This document shows positions 42,133 through 51,950 of a stretch of DNA of 64,000 nucleotides, one piece after another. How positions within the stretch are numbered: the stretch's first letter is position 1; every line of letters starts with the position of its first letter. The DNA comes from FEN-1219 sp963810755 (lineage in GTDB: Bacteria; Pseudomonadota; Gammaproteobacteria; Steroidobacterales; Rariloculaceae), in assembly GCA_963810755.1 (NCBI GenBank), contig CAWEOP010000003.1, forward strand, positions 1,380,141 to 1,444,140, read 5' to 3'. The translations under genes and the position numbers were made by a program. The notes below the pieces were generated by a model, which was not told where the DNA came from, did no database searches, and was given only the letters and a program-made list of their open reading frames with translations.

Positions 42133-42362
42133 GAGGCCTGCTCCATCCCCTTGAGCCGACCGATCATCGCCTCGACACGTCCCCGTACCTGCTCGTTCTT
42201 GTGCAGCAGCGTCGCGCGCTCGTTCATCAGGGAATCCTGACGCTGGCGCAGCGATTGGTTCTCTTCTTGGAGTTGGCGGGTAATGCCGACGAGCTCTTCC
42301 AATCGTTTCTCGAGTCGGCGCAGCTCGAGGTCGAAACGCTGATTGGTTTGTTCGTTGCTCAT
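42129..42362 (-). CDS. ZapB-like coiled-coil protein (TIGR02449 type)
   Basis: ATG 42362 gives a 77-residue protein that is nearly all coiled coil: MSNEQTNQRFDLELRRLEKR, LEELVGITRQLQEENQSLRQ and ERATLLHKNEQVRGRVEAMI. Proteins of this kind directly precede zapA in Pseudomonas-like and related genomes and are likely division-ring partners, by analogy to ZapB. The frame is open further upstream to 42443, but MSNEQ is the natural start. Confidence 0.85.
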   Translation of the reverse strand: MSNEQTNQRFDLELRRLEKRLEELVGITRQLQEENQSLRQRQDSLMNERATLLHKNEQVRGRVEAMIGRLKGMEQAS

Positions 42363-42460
42363 ATGGGCGTGAATATAGAGCCGCCTACGCCTAAGGGTCA
42401 ATAACGCCCGCGGCGGTGTTAGCATTTGACTACGCGCACGCATCTGCAGGACATTCTCGA

Positions 42461-43063
42461 GTGACCTCCGGTCCGCCCCTTACCCGCCACGACTACGACG
42501 CGCTGCGCGAATCGCTGACCGATTCGGGTGCGCTGCTCGCGCTCCCCGAGCTGCACGGCGGCGTGAGCGGCGCGCTGTGCGCGGGCGGGCCCGTGGCCGC
42601 GGCGCGCTGGGTCGACGGGTTCTTCGCGGATCACGAGGCCTCGAATATTCCGCAAGCACAGGATGCCGCGCAGGAGCTCGTGCGCGTGACGTGGCAAACG
42701 CTCGTGGGCGGCGAGCTCGCGTTCGAGCCGCTGCTGCCGGACGAAGACGTGCCGCTCGAGGAGCAGGTGCACGCGCTCGCGCTCTGGTGCCACGGATTCC
42801 TGAACGGTCTCGGCGCGAGCGCGCCCGATCTCGAGGTGCGTGGTCGGACGGCGGATGCCGACGATACGAGCGGCGAAGTCTCCGAGATCCTCGCAGACTT
42901 CGGCGAGATCAGCCGCGCGGGCATCGACGAGCAGGACGCCGAGGATCGCGATACGGCCGACTTCGCCCTCGCGGAGCTCAAGGAGTATGCACGCGTGAGC
43001 ACTCAGATCGTTTTCGAAGATTTCGCGGAGCGGCGCGCGGCCGCGGCCCGCGACGCGCACTAG
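42461..43063 (+). CDS. ygfB: UPF0149/YgfB-family protein
   Basis: YgfB-like proteins precede pepP in gammaproteobacteria; in Pseudomonas YgfB represses an amidase gene through AlpA. GTG 42461 gives a 200-residue protein with LPELHGGVSGALCAGGPVAA, LLPDEDVPLEEQVHALALWC and HGFLNGLGASA, typical family segments, then an acidic stretch and FALAELKEYARVSTQIVFED. It leads a plus-strand operon with pepP, ubiH and ubiI, divergent from zapB/zapA. Confidence 0.9.
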   Translation: MTSGPPLTRHDYDALRESLTDSGALLALPELHGGVSGALCAGGPVAAARWVDGFFADHEASNIPQAQDAAQELVRVTWQTLVGGELAFEPLLPDEDVPLEEQVHALALWCHGFLNGLGASAPDLEVRGRTADADDTSGEVSEILADFGEISRAGIDEQDAEDRDTADFALAELKEYARVSTQIVFEDFAERRAAAARDAH

Positions 43064-43102
43064 TCCAAGCCGCCGCCAGCCAGATACGACGAGGTCGAGA
43101 CG

Positions 43103-44407
43103 TTGAACGCCAAGGAATTCGCGCGCCGGCGCAAAGACATCTCCAGCATGATCGGGGCCAACGGCATCGCGGTGCTCGCCGCCGCGCCCGAGCGCGTGCG
43201 CAGCCGCGACACCCACTTCGTCTATCGGCCCGACAGCGACTTCTATTATCTAACGGGCTTCGCCGAGCCCGAGGCCGTCGCCGTGCTCGTGCCCGGCCGG
43301 CCGCAGGGCGAGTTCTTGATGTTCTGCCGCGAACGCAATCCCGAGCGCGAGCTCTGGGACGGGCCGCGCGCGGGTCCCGACGGCGCGATCGCGACCTACG
43401 GGGCCGACGACGCGTTCCCTATCTCCGATCTCGACGACATCCTGCCGGGCCTGCTCGAGCGCAGCGACCGCGTCTACTACTCGATGGGCGCGACCGAGTT
43501 CGATCAGCGGCTGCTCGCTTTCATCCAAACCCTGAACTCGAAACGCCAGAGCGGCCACGCGCCGAGCGAGCTCGTGGCGCTCGATCACCTGTTGCACGAG
43601 ATGCGGCTCTTCAAGAGCAGAGCGGAGTCGAGCGTGATGCGCCAGTCCGCGAAAATCGCGGTCTCGGCGCATGCGCGCGCGATGCTCGCGGCCAGGCCCG
43701 GAATGATGGAGTACGAGCTCGAGGCCGAGTTCCTGCACGAGTTCCGCCGCCACGGCGCGGAGTGCTCGTACCCGCCGATCGTCGCGACGGGAGCGAACGC
43801 GTGCGTGCTGCACTACCGCTCCAACGACGCGCAGCTCGCCGACGGCGATCTCGTGCTGATCGACGCGGGGTGCGAGCTGCAGATGTACGCGTCGGACGTC
43901 ACGCGCACGTGGCCGGTCAACGGCACGTTCAGCAAGCCGCAGCGCGAGCTCTACGACGTCGTGCTCGAGGCGAATCACGCCGCGACCAAGGTGGCGCAGG
44001 TCGGCAACCACTGGAACGACCCGCACGACGTTGCCGTCACCGAGATCACGAAGGGCTTGAAAGAGCTCGGGCTCCTCAAGGGCCGAGTGCCGAACCTCAT
44101 CAAGTCGCAGGCGTACCGCCAGTTCTTCATGCACAAGACGGGGCATTGGCTTGGCCTCGACGTGCACGACGTCGGCGACTACAAGGTTCACGATCAATGG
44201 CGCCTGCTCGAGCCCGGCATGGTCATGACGATCGAGCCCGGGATCTACGTCTCTCCCGCGAGCAAGGACGTCGACAAGCGCTGGCGGGGCATCGGGATCC
44301 GGATCGAGGACGACGTGCAGGTCACGCGCGACGGCCCCGAGGTGCTCACCGCGGGGATACCGACGACCGTCGCCGAGATCGAGCAGCACATGGCCGCGCG
44401 CGCGTGA
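43103..44407 (+). CDS. pepP: Xaa-Pro aminopeptidase
   Basis: PepP removes N-terminal residues preceding proline. The 434-residue pita-bread enzyme has the metal ligands in LVLIDAGCELQMYASDVTRT (two Asp), MHKTGHWLGLDVHDVGD (His), MVMTIEPGIYVSP (Glu) and GIGIRIEDDVQVT (Glu). The N-terminal domain contains RDTHFVYRPDSDFYYLTGF. TTG at 43103 is the start; frame intact. The stop overlaps the ubiH start. Confidence 0.95.
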   Translation: MNAKEFARRRKDISSMIGANGIAVLAAAPERVRSRDTHFVYRPDSDFYYLTGFAEPEAVAVLVPGRPQGEFLMFCRERNPERELWDGPRAGPDGAIATYGADDAFPISDLDDILPGLLERSDRVYYSMGATEFDQRLLAFIQTLNSKRQSGHAPSELVALDHLLHEMRLFKSRAESSVMRQSAKIAVSAHARAMLAARPGMMEYELEAEFLHEFRRHGAECSYPPIVATGANACVLHYRSNDAQLADGDLVLIDAGCELQMYASDVTRTWPVNGTFSKPQRELYDVVLEANHAATKVAQVGNHWNDPHDVAVTEITKGLKELGLLKGRVPNLIKSQAYRQFFMHKTGHWLGLDVHDVGDYKVHDQWRLLEPGMVMTIEPGIYVSPASKDVDKRWRGIGIRIEDDVQVTRDGPEVLTAGIPTTVAEIEQHMAARA

Positions 44408-45660
44408 GCGCCGAGCCCGAAGCGCCGCTCGACTGCGACGTGCTGATCGTCGGCGGCGGCGCCGTCGGCTCGGCGCTCGCGTGCGCGCTCGCCGAGCTGC
44501 CGCTCGACCTCGTGCTCGTCGAGGCGCACGAGATCAAGAACCTCGAGCAGCCGAGCTTCGATCAGCGCACGACTGCGCTCGCGAGCGGCTCGCAGAAGAT
44601 CCTTGCGGCTTTGGGCGTCTGGCGCGAGCTCGAAGGCCACACCGAGGCGATCCGCTCGATTCACATCTCGGAGCGCGGGCGGTTCGGCGCGGCGCGCATC
44701 GCCGCGGCCGACGAGGGCGTGGCGGCCCTGGGCTACACCGTCGAGAACGCGGCGCTCGGCCGAGTGCTGTGGGAGCGGCTCGCGAGCGCTCCACGGCTCC
44801 GCACGTTCGCGCCCGCGCGCGTCACGCAGCTCGCGGCCGACGCCGATGCGGCCACCGCGGTCGTCGAGCCCGGCGCCCGGCTCGTGCGCGCGCGGCTCGT
44901 CGTCGCCGCGGACGGCGCGCGGTCCTCGGTGCGCGAGGCGCTCGGAATCGAGGTGAACGAGCACGACTACGCGCAGCGCGCGCTCATCTTCAACTGCGCG
45001 ACGGAGGTGCCGCTCGCGGGCCGCGCCTACGAGCGCTTCACGCGGCGCGGACCGATCGCGTTCCTGCCGCTCACGGCCGGCCGCGCCGCCGTGATCTGGA
45101 CGCTGCCGACGGCTGACGCCGAGCGGATCGCCGCGCTGCCGACCGACGAGTTTCGCGCGGAGCTCCAGTCCGCGTTCGGCTTTCGGCTTGGACGCATCGG
45201 CCGGATCGGCTCCGTCCAGGTGCACACGCTCGCGCGGATCGCGAGCCATGAGCTCCACCGCGAGCGCGCCGTGCTGATCGGCGACGCTGCGTTGCGCCTG
45301 CATCCCGTCGCAGGCCAGGGATTCAACCTCGCGCTGCGCGACGTCGCGACGCTGGCCGAGGTCATCGCGGACTCGCTCGCGGCGGCACACGCGAGCGGAG
45401 CCTCGCCCGACGCGGGAGGGGCCGAGCTGCTCGACCGATACCACGACTGGCGCCGAGCGGATCAGCGCCGCGTGTCGACGTTCACGCACGGCTTGATCAA
45501 TCTGTTCGGCGAAGACGGCCCCGCGCTCGGACTCGGGCGCGGCCTCGGTCTCATGGCATTCGACCTCTTGCCGGGCGCGAAGGCGCTGCTCGCGCGCCAG
45601 ACGATGGGCCGCGCGGGACGCTTGCCGCGGCTCGCGCGCGGCTTGAGCCTGGTCGGCTAG
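44404..45660 (+). CDS. ubiH: FAD-dependent ubiquinone hydroxylase UbiH
   Basis: UbiH hydroxylates the ring of octaprenyl-methoxyphenol in aerobic ubiquinone synthesis. GTG 44404 gives MSAEPEAPLDCDVLIVGGGA with the FAD dinucleotide motif GGGAVGSA, then VVAADGARSSVREALGIEV (DG motif) and the second FAD motif IGDAALRLHPVAGQGFNLAL. Length 418 residues, normal. It overlaps pepP by four bases. The open frame runs far upstream through pepP, but that part is not coding. Confidence 0.94.
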   Translation: MSAEPEAPLDCDVLIVGGGAVGSALACALAELPLDLVLVEAHEIKNLEQPSFDQRTTALASGSQKILAALGVWRELEGHTEAIRSIHISERGRFGAARIAAADEGVAALGYTVENAALGRVLWERLASAPRLRTFAPARVTQLAADADAATAVVEPGARLVRARLVVAADGARSSVREALGIEVNEHDYAQRALIFNCATEVPLAGRAYERFTRRGPIAFLPLTAGRAAVIWTLPTADAERIAALPTDEFRAELQSAFGFRLGRIGRIGSVQVHTLARIASHELHRERAVLIGDAALRLHPVAGQGFNLALRDVATLAEVIADSLAAAHASGASPDAGGAELLDRYHDWRRADQRRVSTFTHGLINLFGEDGPALGLGRGLGLMAFDLLPGAKALLARQTMGRAGRLPRLARGLSLVG

Positions 45661-45669
45661 GCAGCGATC

Positions 45670-46909
45670 GTGACGAAATCGTCCCACCCCACCGTTCTCG
45701 TCGCGGGCGCCGGCGTCGTCGGGCTCGCGGTGGCCGCGCTGCTCGCGACGGGACGCTGCCGCGAAAATTTGCGCGTCCAGGTACTAGAAGCGCGCGCTCT
45801 GCCGAAGTGGCGTGCGGGCGAAATGGACTTGCGCGTCTACGCCCTGTCGCGCGCGTCGCAGGAGCTGCTCGAGCGGCTCGGGGCGTGGCACACCGTCGCG
45901 GCGCGGCGCGCCTGTGCGTATCGCCGCATGCACGTCTGGGAAGGCGAAGACCCCGCGGGTGCGGCGCTCGAGTTCGACAGCGCGGACATCGGCGAGCCCG
46001 ATCTCGGGCACATCGTCGAAGACAGTCTGCTGCGTACTACGCTCGCCGACGTCCTCGCGGCCGCGCCGAACGCCGAGCTCACGCTTGGCGCCGACCTCGA
46101 GTCCATCGAAGTCGGGCGGCGCGAGGCGATCGTGCAACTGCGCAACGGCGGCAGCGCGCGCGGCACGCTGGTCGTCGCGGCCGACGGCAGCGACTCGGCC
46201 GTGCGCCGCCTGCTCGAGCTTGCCGGTGATGAGTCACAGCTACGAGCAGACCGCGGTCGTCACGCACGTCGCGAGCGCGCTGCCGCACCGCGAGACGGCG
46301 TGGCAGCGATTCCTGCCGGACGGGCCGCTCGCGTTCTTGCCGCTCTCCGACGGGCGCACCTCGGTGGTTTGGTCGCTGCCGACCGAACGTGCCGAACGGC
46401 TCATCGCGGCGGAGCAGGGCGCGTTCGTCGCGGAGCTGCAAGCCGCGAGCGCGGGCGCCCTCGGCGCGCTCGGTCCGTGCGCCGCGCGTGCCGGATTCCC
46501 GCTCCAGGCGCTGCATGCAACGCACTACTGCGCACCGCGCGCGGCGCTCGTCGGCGATGCCGCGCACACCGTGCACCCGCTCGCGGGCCAGGGGATGAAC
46601 CTGGGGTTGCTCGATGCCGCCTCGATCGCGGCCGTGATCGAGGACGCCGTGCTCGCGGGCGAGGATCCGGGCGACCTGAAGGTGCTGCGCCGCTACGAGC
46701 GCGACCGCAAGGGGGGCAATCTCGAGATGCTGCTCGCGCTCGACGCGCTGCACCGGCTGTTTCGGCTGCCGGGCTGGGTCGCACCGCTGCGGGCCGTGGG
46801 TCTCAGGGCGGTCGACTCCTCCGGAATCGCGAAGCGCGTCTTGATGCAGCGCGCGCTGGGCCTGAACGCCGGGAGCAAAAACCGGCTACGATGGTCACAC
46901 GCACAGTAA
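45670..46909 (+). CDS. ubiI: FAD-dependent ubiquinone hydroxylase UbiI/VisC type, one frameshift
   Basis: This is the second flavin hydroxylase of the pair found after pepP-ubiH. GTG 45670 gives an N-terminal FAD motif VLVAGAGVVGLAVAALLA and VVAADGSDSAVRRLLELAG. A shift near 46225 leads to SYEQTAVVTHVASALPHRET and WQRFLPDGPLAFLPLSDGRT, then VGDAAHTVHPLAGQGMNLGL. About 413 residues. Ring position (C5 for UbiI) is inferred from order, not proven. Confidence 0.88.
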
Positions 46910-46931
46910 TCGGCGAAATGGAATAGCGTTC

Positions 46932-49740
46932 ATGCGACAGATAAGAGCGTGGGTCCTCGGCGTGGTCGTGGGAGCGGTTACCGTCGTAACGCTCCCGCTC
47001 GCAGCCCAAGAGCAGAGCTGGAACCGCACGCTCGAGCGTATCGCTTCCGGCGTGGTCTCGATCCAAATCGACAGCACTCGCTCGTTCGATACCGAGCGCA
47101 ACTCCTCGAGCCAAGCCACCGGCTTCGTCGTCGACGCGCAGCGCGGGATCATCCTCACGAATCGCCACGTCGTGACGCCCGGCCCCGTGCGCGCGCAGGC
47201 CGTGTTCCTCAATCAAGAGGAAGTGGATCTCACGCCCGTGTATCGCGACCCGATCCACGACTTCGGCTTCTTCAAATACGACCCGAAGCAGCTGCAGTTC
47301 ATGAAGCCGACCGAGCTCAAGCTCGTGCCGGAGGCGGCGCAGATCGGCCGCGATATCCGCGTCGTCGGCAACGACGCGGGCGAGCAGCTCTCGATCCTCG
47401 CGGGGACCATAGCGCGGCTCGACCGCCAGGCGCCGAACTACGGCCGCGGCAACTACAACGACTTCAACACGTTCTATCTGCAAGCCGCGTCGGGCACGTC
47501 GGGCGGCTCGTCGGGCTCGCCGGTGGTCGACATCGAGGGCCGCGTCGTGGCGCTGAACGCCGGCGCGAACACGCAGGCCGCGTCGAGCTTCTTCCTGCCG
47601 CTCGACCGCGTGCAGGTCGCGCTGACGAAGATCCAGAACAACCAGCCCGTGGCGCGCGGCACGCTCGAGACGGAGTTCGTCCACAAGCCGTTCGCGGAGC
47701 TGCGCCGGCTCGGCCTCAATCGCGAGACGGAAGCGCGCGTGCGCGCCGCGTACCCGAACCAGACGGGGCTGCTCGTCGTCGAGCAGGTGATCCCGGAGTC
47801 GCCCGCGTCGGACAAGCTCGAGGCCGGCGACATCTTGGTCGAGGTGGAGGGCAAGCTGATCGCGGAGTTCGTGCCGCTTGCGATGCAGCTCGACGCGGCC
47901 GTCGGCAAAGAGGTGAAGGTGGCGATCGAGCGCGGCGGCATGCGGATCGAGCACACGCTGCCCGTCGACGACCTGCACAAGATCACTCCCGCCGAATACA
48001 TCGAATACGGCGACGGCGTGTTCCACAAGCTGTCGTATCAGCAAGCGCGGCACATCTACCGGCCGATGCAAGGCGTCTACGTCGCGAACCCCGGCTATGT
48101 GTTCGGCAAGGCCCAAATTCCGCGCGGCAGCATCGTCACCGGCATCGGCAGCACGCCGGTCAAGGACCTCGACGACCTGCAGCACGCGCTCGAAGCGATC
48201 CCCGACTCCAGCCAAGAGTCCGTGCGCTTCGTGACTTTCGACGAGCCGCAGAGCGAGCGGCAGCGCATCATCAATAACGACCGCAGCTGGTTCCCGGCGC
48301 AGCGCTGCCATCGCGACGACACGCTCGGCGAATGGCCGTGCCAGGAGCTCGCGGCGGGGCCGTCGAAAGAGCCGACGCCGCCGAGCGAGGGCACCACGTT
48401 CCCGCGCCAGGGCGAGAAGCACGTGCAGGCCATCTCGCCGTCGCTCGTGCTCGTGAACTTCGACATGCCGTACACCGTGTCCGGCGTCGCTGACCGCTAT
48501 TACTACGGCACCGGGCTCGTCGCCGACGCCGAGCGCGGCTGGGTCGTCGTCGACCGCAACACCGTGCCGGTCGCGATGGGCGACGTGCGCCTCACGTTCG
48601 CGGGCTCGCTCGAGATCCCGGGACGCGTCGAGTACATCCACCCGCTGCACAACCTCGCGGTCGTGTCCTACGACCCGAAGCTGATCGGCAATACGCCCGT
48701 GAAGGCCGCCACCTTCGTCACGAAGAACCTCGTGTCGGGGCAGAACATCGCCGTCGTGGGCCTCGGGCCGGACTTCAAGATGTTGGCGCAGTCGAGCGCC
48801 GTCGCGAACGTGGCCGCCGCGATGTTTCCCGCTGTCGCGCACGCTGCGCTTCCGCGAGACGAACCTCGACGTCGCGACGCTCGTGAACGGACCGTCGGAC
48901 TTCGACGGCACGATCGTCGACGCTTCCGGGCGCGTGCTCGGCATGTGGGCGAGCTTCGCGTACCAGACCGGCCGCGACCTCACGCAAGTGAACATGGGAA
49001 TCCAGTCCGACGTGATCGTCGACATGATCGAGCATCTACGCAGCGTTCAGAAGCTGCGCTCGCTCGAGGTCGAGTGGGTGCAGATGCCGCTCGCGACCGC
49101 TCGCAAGGTGGACCTGCCCGAGAGCTGGGTGCAGAAGTACGAGGCGCACAACCCCGAGCGGCGCGAGGTGCTCACCGTCTCGACGATGGTCGCGGGCTCA
49201 CCGGCGGCGGAGTTCTTCAAGGCGGGCGACGTTCTGCTCGGCATCGACGGACAGCTCGTGAACACGTTCCGCGAGGCGGAGAAGGCCGCGCAGAAACCAG
49301 CCGTCGACGTCACGGTGTTCCGCAACGGCGAAGAGGTCACGGGCAAGGTGGACACCGTCGCGCTCGACGGGCTCGGCATCGACCGCGTCGTGTCGTGGGG
49401 CGGGGCGCTCATCCAGGCGCCGCACCGCGAGCTCGCGGTGCAGCGCGGCGTCGGCACGGGCGGCGTCTACGTGTCGTTCTTCAACTTCGGCTCGCCGGCG
49501 AGCCGCAGCGGCCTCTACGCGGGCCGGCGTATCGTCTCGCTCGACGGCGAGCCGACGCCGACGCTCGACGCGTTCATCGAGGCCACGGCCAAGCATGCGG
49601 GCCAAGAGTCCGTGCGGCTCAACACCATGAGCTTCAACGACGTGCCCGAGGTCATCACGATGAAGCTCGATTCAGAGTACTGGCCGAGCTACGAGCTGCG
49701 CCGCGAAGGCTACGAGTGGAAGCGCCACGAGCTGAACTGA
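46932..49740 (+). CDS. Tandem HtrA-like serine protease with PDZ domains (Nma111-like), one frameshift
   Basis: ATG 46932 starts a signal peptide (VLGVVVGAVTVVTLPLAAQ). The first trypsin-like domain has a full triad: His79 in ILTNRHVV, Asp110 in DPIHDFGFFKYD, Ser194 in GGSSGSPVV. A PDZ domain follows (about 270-350, with VIPESPASDKLEAGDILVEV), then another PDZ-like region. A second protease-like domain (about 510 onward) has YYYGTGLVADAERGWVVVDR where the His should be, and so looks inactive. A shift near 48840 precedes more PDZ repeats (AGSPAAEFFKAGDVLLGIDG). About 936 residues. This layout resembles yeast Nma111 and its bacterial relatives: periplasmic quality control is inferred. Confidence 0.85.
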
Positions 49741-49809
49741 GGGGCTCGCGGGCGTAGGGGACGCGCGCCGGCGGCTCGACCGCGGAACGACGAGGAAGGG
49801 GGAGATCGC

Positions 49810-50226
49810 GTGAGTGACGGCATCCGGCTGAAAGGTATCGGCTCTCGCTTCGTGTTCGCGTTCCTGCTCGTGTGCTTCACCTGGAACCCCACGCGCTACA
49901 ACTACGTCGAGTGGGCGATCGCGCAGTGGGAAAACCTCATGCCGCTCGTCGTGTTCGTCGGGCTCGTGCTGCTCGCGGGCTGGATCTACTACCTGCGCGT
50001 GACCGCGCGCGCGCTCGGAGTGCTCGGGATCGTTCTGTCGCTCGCGCTGTCGGGGACGGTCGTCTGGATCTTGTTCTACTACCACGTCGTCAGCACGCAG
50101 AGCACGACGTTGATCAGCTGGCTCGCGCTCATCCTGTTCTCCTTCATCCTCGCGATGGGCATGTCGTGGTCGCATCTGAGCCGCAGTTGGTCGGGACAGG
50201 TCGAAGTCGACGACAAGGACAACTGA
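49810..50226 (+). CDS. DUF6524-like membrane protein
   Basis: GTG 49810 gives a 138-residue protein with about four membrane segments: FVFAFLLVCFTWNPTRYNYV, MPLVVFVGLVLLAGWIYYL, ALGVLGIVLSLALSGTVVWI and STTLISWLALILFSFILAMG, then a short acidic tail. It matches my recollection of the DUF6524 family, which includes the TWNPTRYNY motif. Function is unknown. It lies 69 bases after the protease gene on the same strand. Confidence 0.8.
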   Translation: MSDGIRLKGIGSRFVFAFLLVCFTWNPTRYNYVEWAIAQWENLMPLVVFVGLVLLAGWIYYLRVTARALGVLGIVLSLALSGTVVWILFYYHVVSTQSTTLISWLALILFSFILAMGMSWSHLSRSWSGQVEVDDKDN

Positions 50227-50379
50227 GCGGCTCGTGCCGCGTTACGTCATGTCGGCGGCCGGTCACCGCGACCTCGGTCGCGAGGTTCGGCGCGGGGAGT
50301 CGCGCCGAGTAGCGCGGCGGCTCGCGCCGAGTGGCGCTGCGATCCGGTCCGGCGGTAGGGTGGTTCGCCTGGAGGCCAT

Positions 50380-51372
50380 TTGAACGCCCGTTTCCTCGCC
50401 GTTCACCGAATTCCCGTACTCGTCGCGATGCCTGCAGTGCTCGGCATGCTCGGTATCCTCGGCGTGCTCGGCTCGCTCGCGGCCGCGCGGCCGGCCGCGG
50501 CGCAGCGGCTATTCAAGTATCGCGACGCGAACGGCGTGGTCGTGTACACCGATCGCCAGCCTGCGGCCGGTCAGCTGTACGAGGCCTCGCAGGTCGAGCG
50601 CACGTTCGAGAAGCCGGAGGTGAAGCTGTCGCGGCGCGATACCGCCGAGGGCATCACGTTGTTCGCGCGGAATACGTACTACGCGCCCGTGCAGCTCCTC
50701 TATCGCATCACGAGGGCCGACAACGTCGCCACGGGCACGCCGCGCGAAGGCTTGCAGATGTTGCCGGCGCGCGGCGATGCGACGCTCGTCGACGTGCGGA
50801 AGGAAAACGTGGGCGCGCCGATCAGCTTCGATTACGAGTTCCAGTACCTGCCCGGCGACCCCTCGGCGCAGCACCGGCCCGAGATGCCGTATCGGCTTCC
50901 GTACGCGTCGTCGAGCAGCTTCGAGGTGTCGCAGGCGTATCCGCAAACGGCCACGCACAGCGATCCGTCGAGCACGTATGCCGTCGACTTCGTGATGCCG
51001 ATCGGCACCAACGTGTTCGCCGCGCGCGGCGGCACGGTGATCGAGGTCGCGAGCGACTTCCACGAGGCAGGCGTCGACGCCGCGATCGACGGACCGCGCG
51101 CGAACGTCGTGCGCGTGATGCACGACGACGGCACCATGTCGCTCTACGGCCACCTCAACTGGAATTCCATCCGCGTCGTGCCGGGCCAGCGCGTCGAGCG
51201 CGGCGAGTACCTCGCAGACTCGGGCAACACGGGCTTCAGCACGGGGCCGCACTTGCACTTCGTCGTGCAGCGCAACCGCGGCGGGGCGATCATCTCGCTG
51301 CCGGTGCAGTTCGCGGGCGTCGCCGGCGAAGGCATCACCGTCCAGAGCGGCGGGCGGTACACCGCGCACTGA
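50380..51372 (+). CDS. M23 metallopeptidase with N-terminal DUF4124-like domain
   Basis: TTG 50380 starts a signal peptide (LGMLGILGVLGSLAAARPAA). RLFKYRDANGVVVYTDRQPA is a DUF4124-like segment. The C-terminal LytM/M23 domain has the first zinc ligands in QTATHSDPSSTYAVDFVMPI (H and D) and the last HxH in FSTGPHLHFVVQ, with MSLYGHLNWNSIRV between. All expected zinc ligands appear present, so a periplasmic peptidoglycan endopeptidase is likely. 330 residues, frame intact. Confidence 0.9.
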   Translation: MNARFLAVHRIPVLVAMPAVLGMLGILGVLGSLAAARPAAAQRLFKYRDANGVVVYTDRQPAAGQLYEASQVERTFEKPEVKLSRRDTAEGITLFARNTYYAPVQLLYRITRADNVATGTPREGLQMLPARGDATLVDVRKENVGAPISFDYEFQYLPGDPSAQHRPEMPYRLPYASSSSFEVSQAYPQTATHSDPSSTYAVDFVMPIGTNVFAARGGTVIEVASDFHEAGVDAAIDGPRANVVRVMHDDGTMSLYGHLNWNSIRVVPGQRVERGEYLADSGNTGFSTGPHLHFVVQRNRGGAIISLPVQFAGVAGEGITVQSGGRYTAH

Positions 51373-51470
51373 CGCGCGCGGGGTTCCTGCCACGCGCTCC
51401 GCTGCCTGGTGCGCGGCGGCGCCTGCGCGGGCATTCGCCGCTCAGCGGTTGGCGGCGTTGCGAGCTGTTC

Positions 51471-51515
51471 CGCGACGGCGGTAGCAGCGTCGCGACGGCG
51501 GTAGCAGCGTCGCGA
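51471..51515. repeat. 20-base tandem repeat
   Basis: The unit CGCGACGGCGGTAGCAGCGT occurs exactly at 51471-51490 and again at 51491-51510, then decays (CGCGACAGCGGCGGTA). Two full copies plus a partial one. Confidence 0.75.
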
Positions 51516-51664
51516 CAGCGGCGGTATCGAGCATACGGCGGCGGTACCGCGACAGCGTGGACACGGCGATGCTGCGGCGCGATATCAGCGCGACTGCGTT
51601 GGCCCTGCTCTTGGTTTCGCCGCGCGCCGGCGCGGGGGGTTCTTCGCATACACCCCTCCGGCGA

Positions 51665-51774
51665 TCGTCACCCCGGCGGACAATATCGCGACGATTGTCC
51701 GCGATCTATTGACGGTTAGAGGATTGTCAACTCTTCGCGGACAATCATCCCGAAGTTGTCCGCGGCGGTGACAA
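51665..51774. repeat. Inverted-repeat element, copy 2
   Basis: The left end is CGTCACCCCGGCGGACAAT and the right end GTTGTCCGCGGCGGTGACAA, near-complements. Inside are GATTGTCCGC (51694-51703), GATTGTCAAC (51722-51731) and GCGGACAATC (51738-51747). Order and spacing follow copy 1 at 14065-14178 along its whole length, including TTGACG-TT and TTCGCGGAC segments. Both copies lie in gene-free DNA. Confidence 0.65.
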
Positions 51775-51822
51775 TCCGTTGGGGAGTGCCTCAGCAAGCT
51801 CGCCACGCGAACAGATCGCACC

Positions 51823-51890
51823 AGCGGATCGCCGCACAGACGGATCGCCGCACTAGCGAATCACACCAACGGATCGCCGCGCGAACGGGG
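51823..51890. repeat. Degenerate repeat with GCGGATCGCCGC-type units
   Basis: The phrase CGGATCGCCGCA or CGGATCGCCGCG recurs at about 51825, 51841 and 51870, with a decayed unit between. Spacing is about 16, then 29 bases. Confidence 0.55.
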
Positions 51891-51950
51891 CGCGAGCGCG
51901 TCGCTCGCTTCGGAGGGTCCTCCATTGCGCAGCCCGGATGCGGGCCTTCG

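Larger units (their letters stand above)
51373..51950. other. Gene-free, repeat-rich interval after the M23 gene
   Basis: These 578 bases contain no believable gene. They hold a 20-base tandem repeat (51471-51515), the second copy of the inverted-repeat element (51665-51774) and a degenerate 16-base repeat (51823-51890). The concentration of repeats suggests a spot that tolerates insertions. Confidence 0.6.

Noticed and set aside
42577..45660. A 1027-codon open frame
   Set aside because: Only its last part (from 44404) is UbiH; upstream it runs out of frame through ygfB and pepP with Arg/Ala-rich composition.
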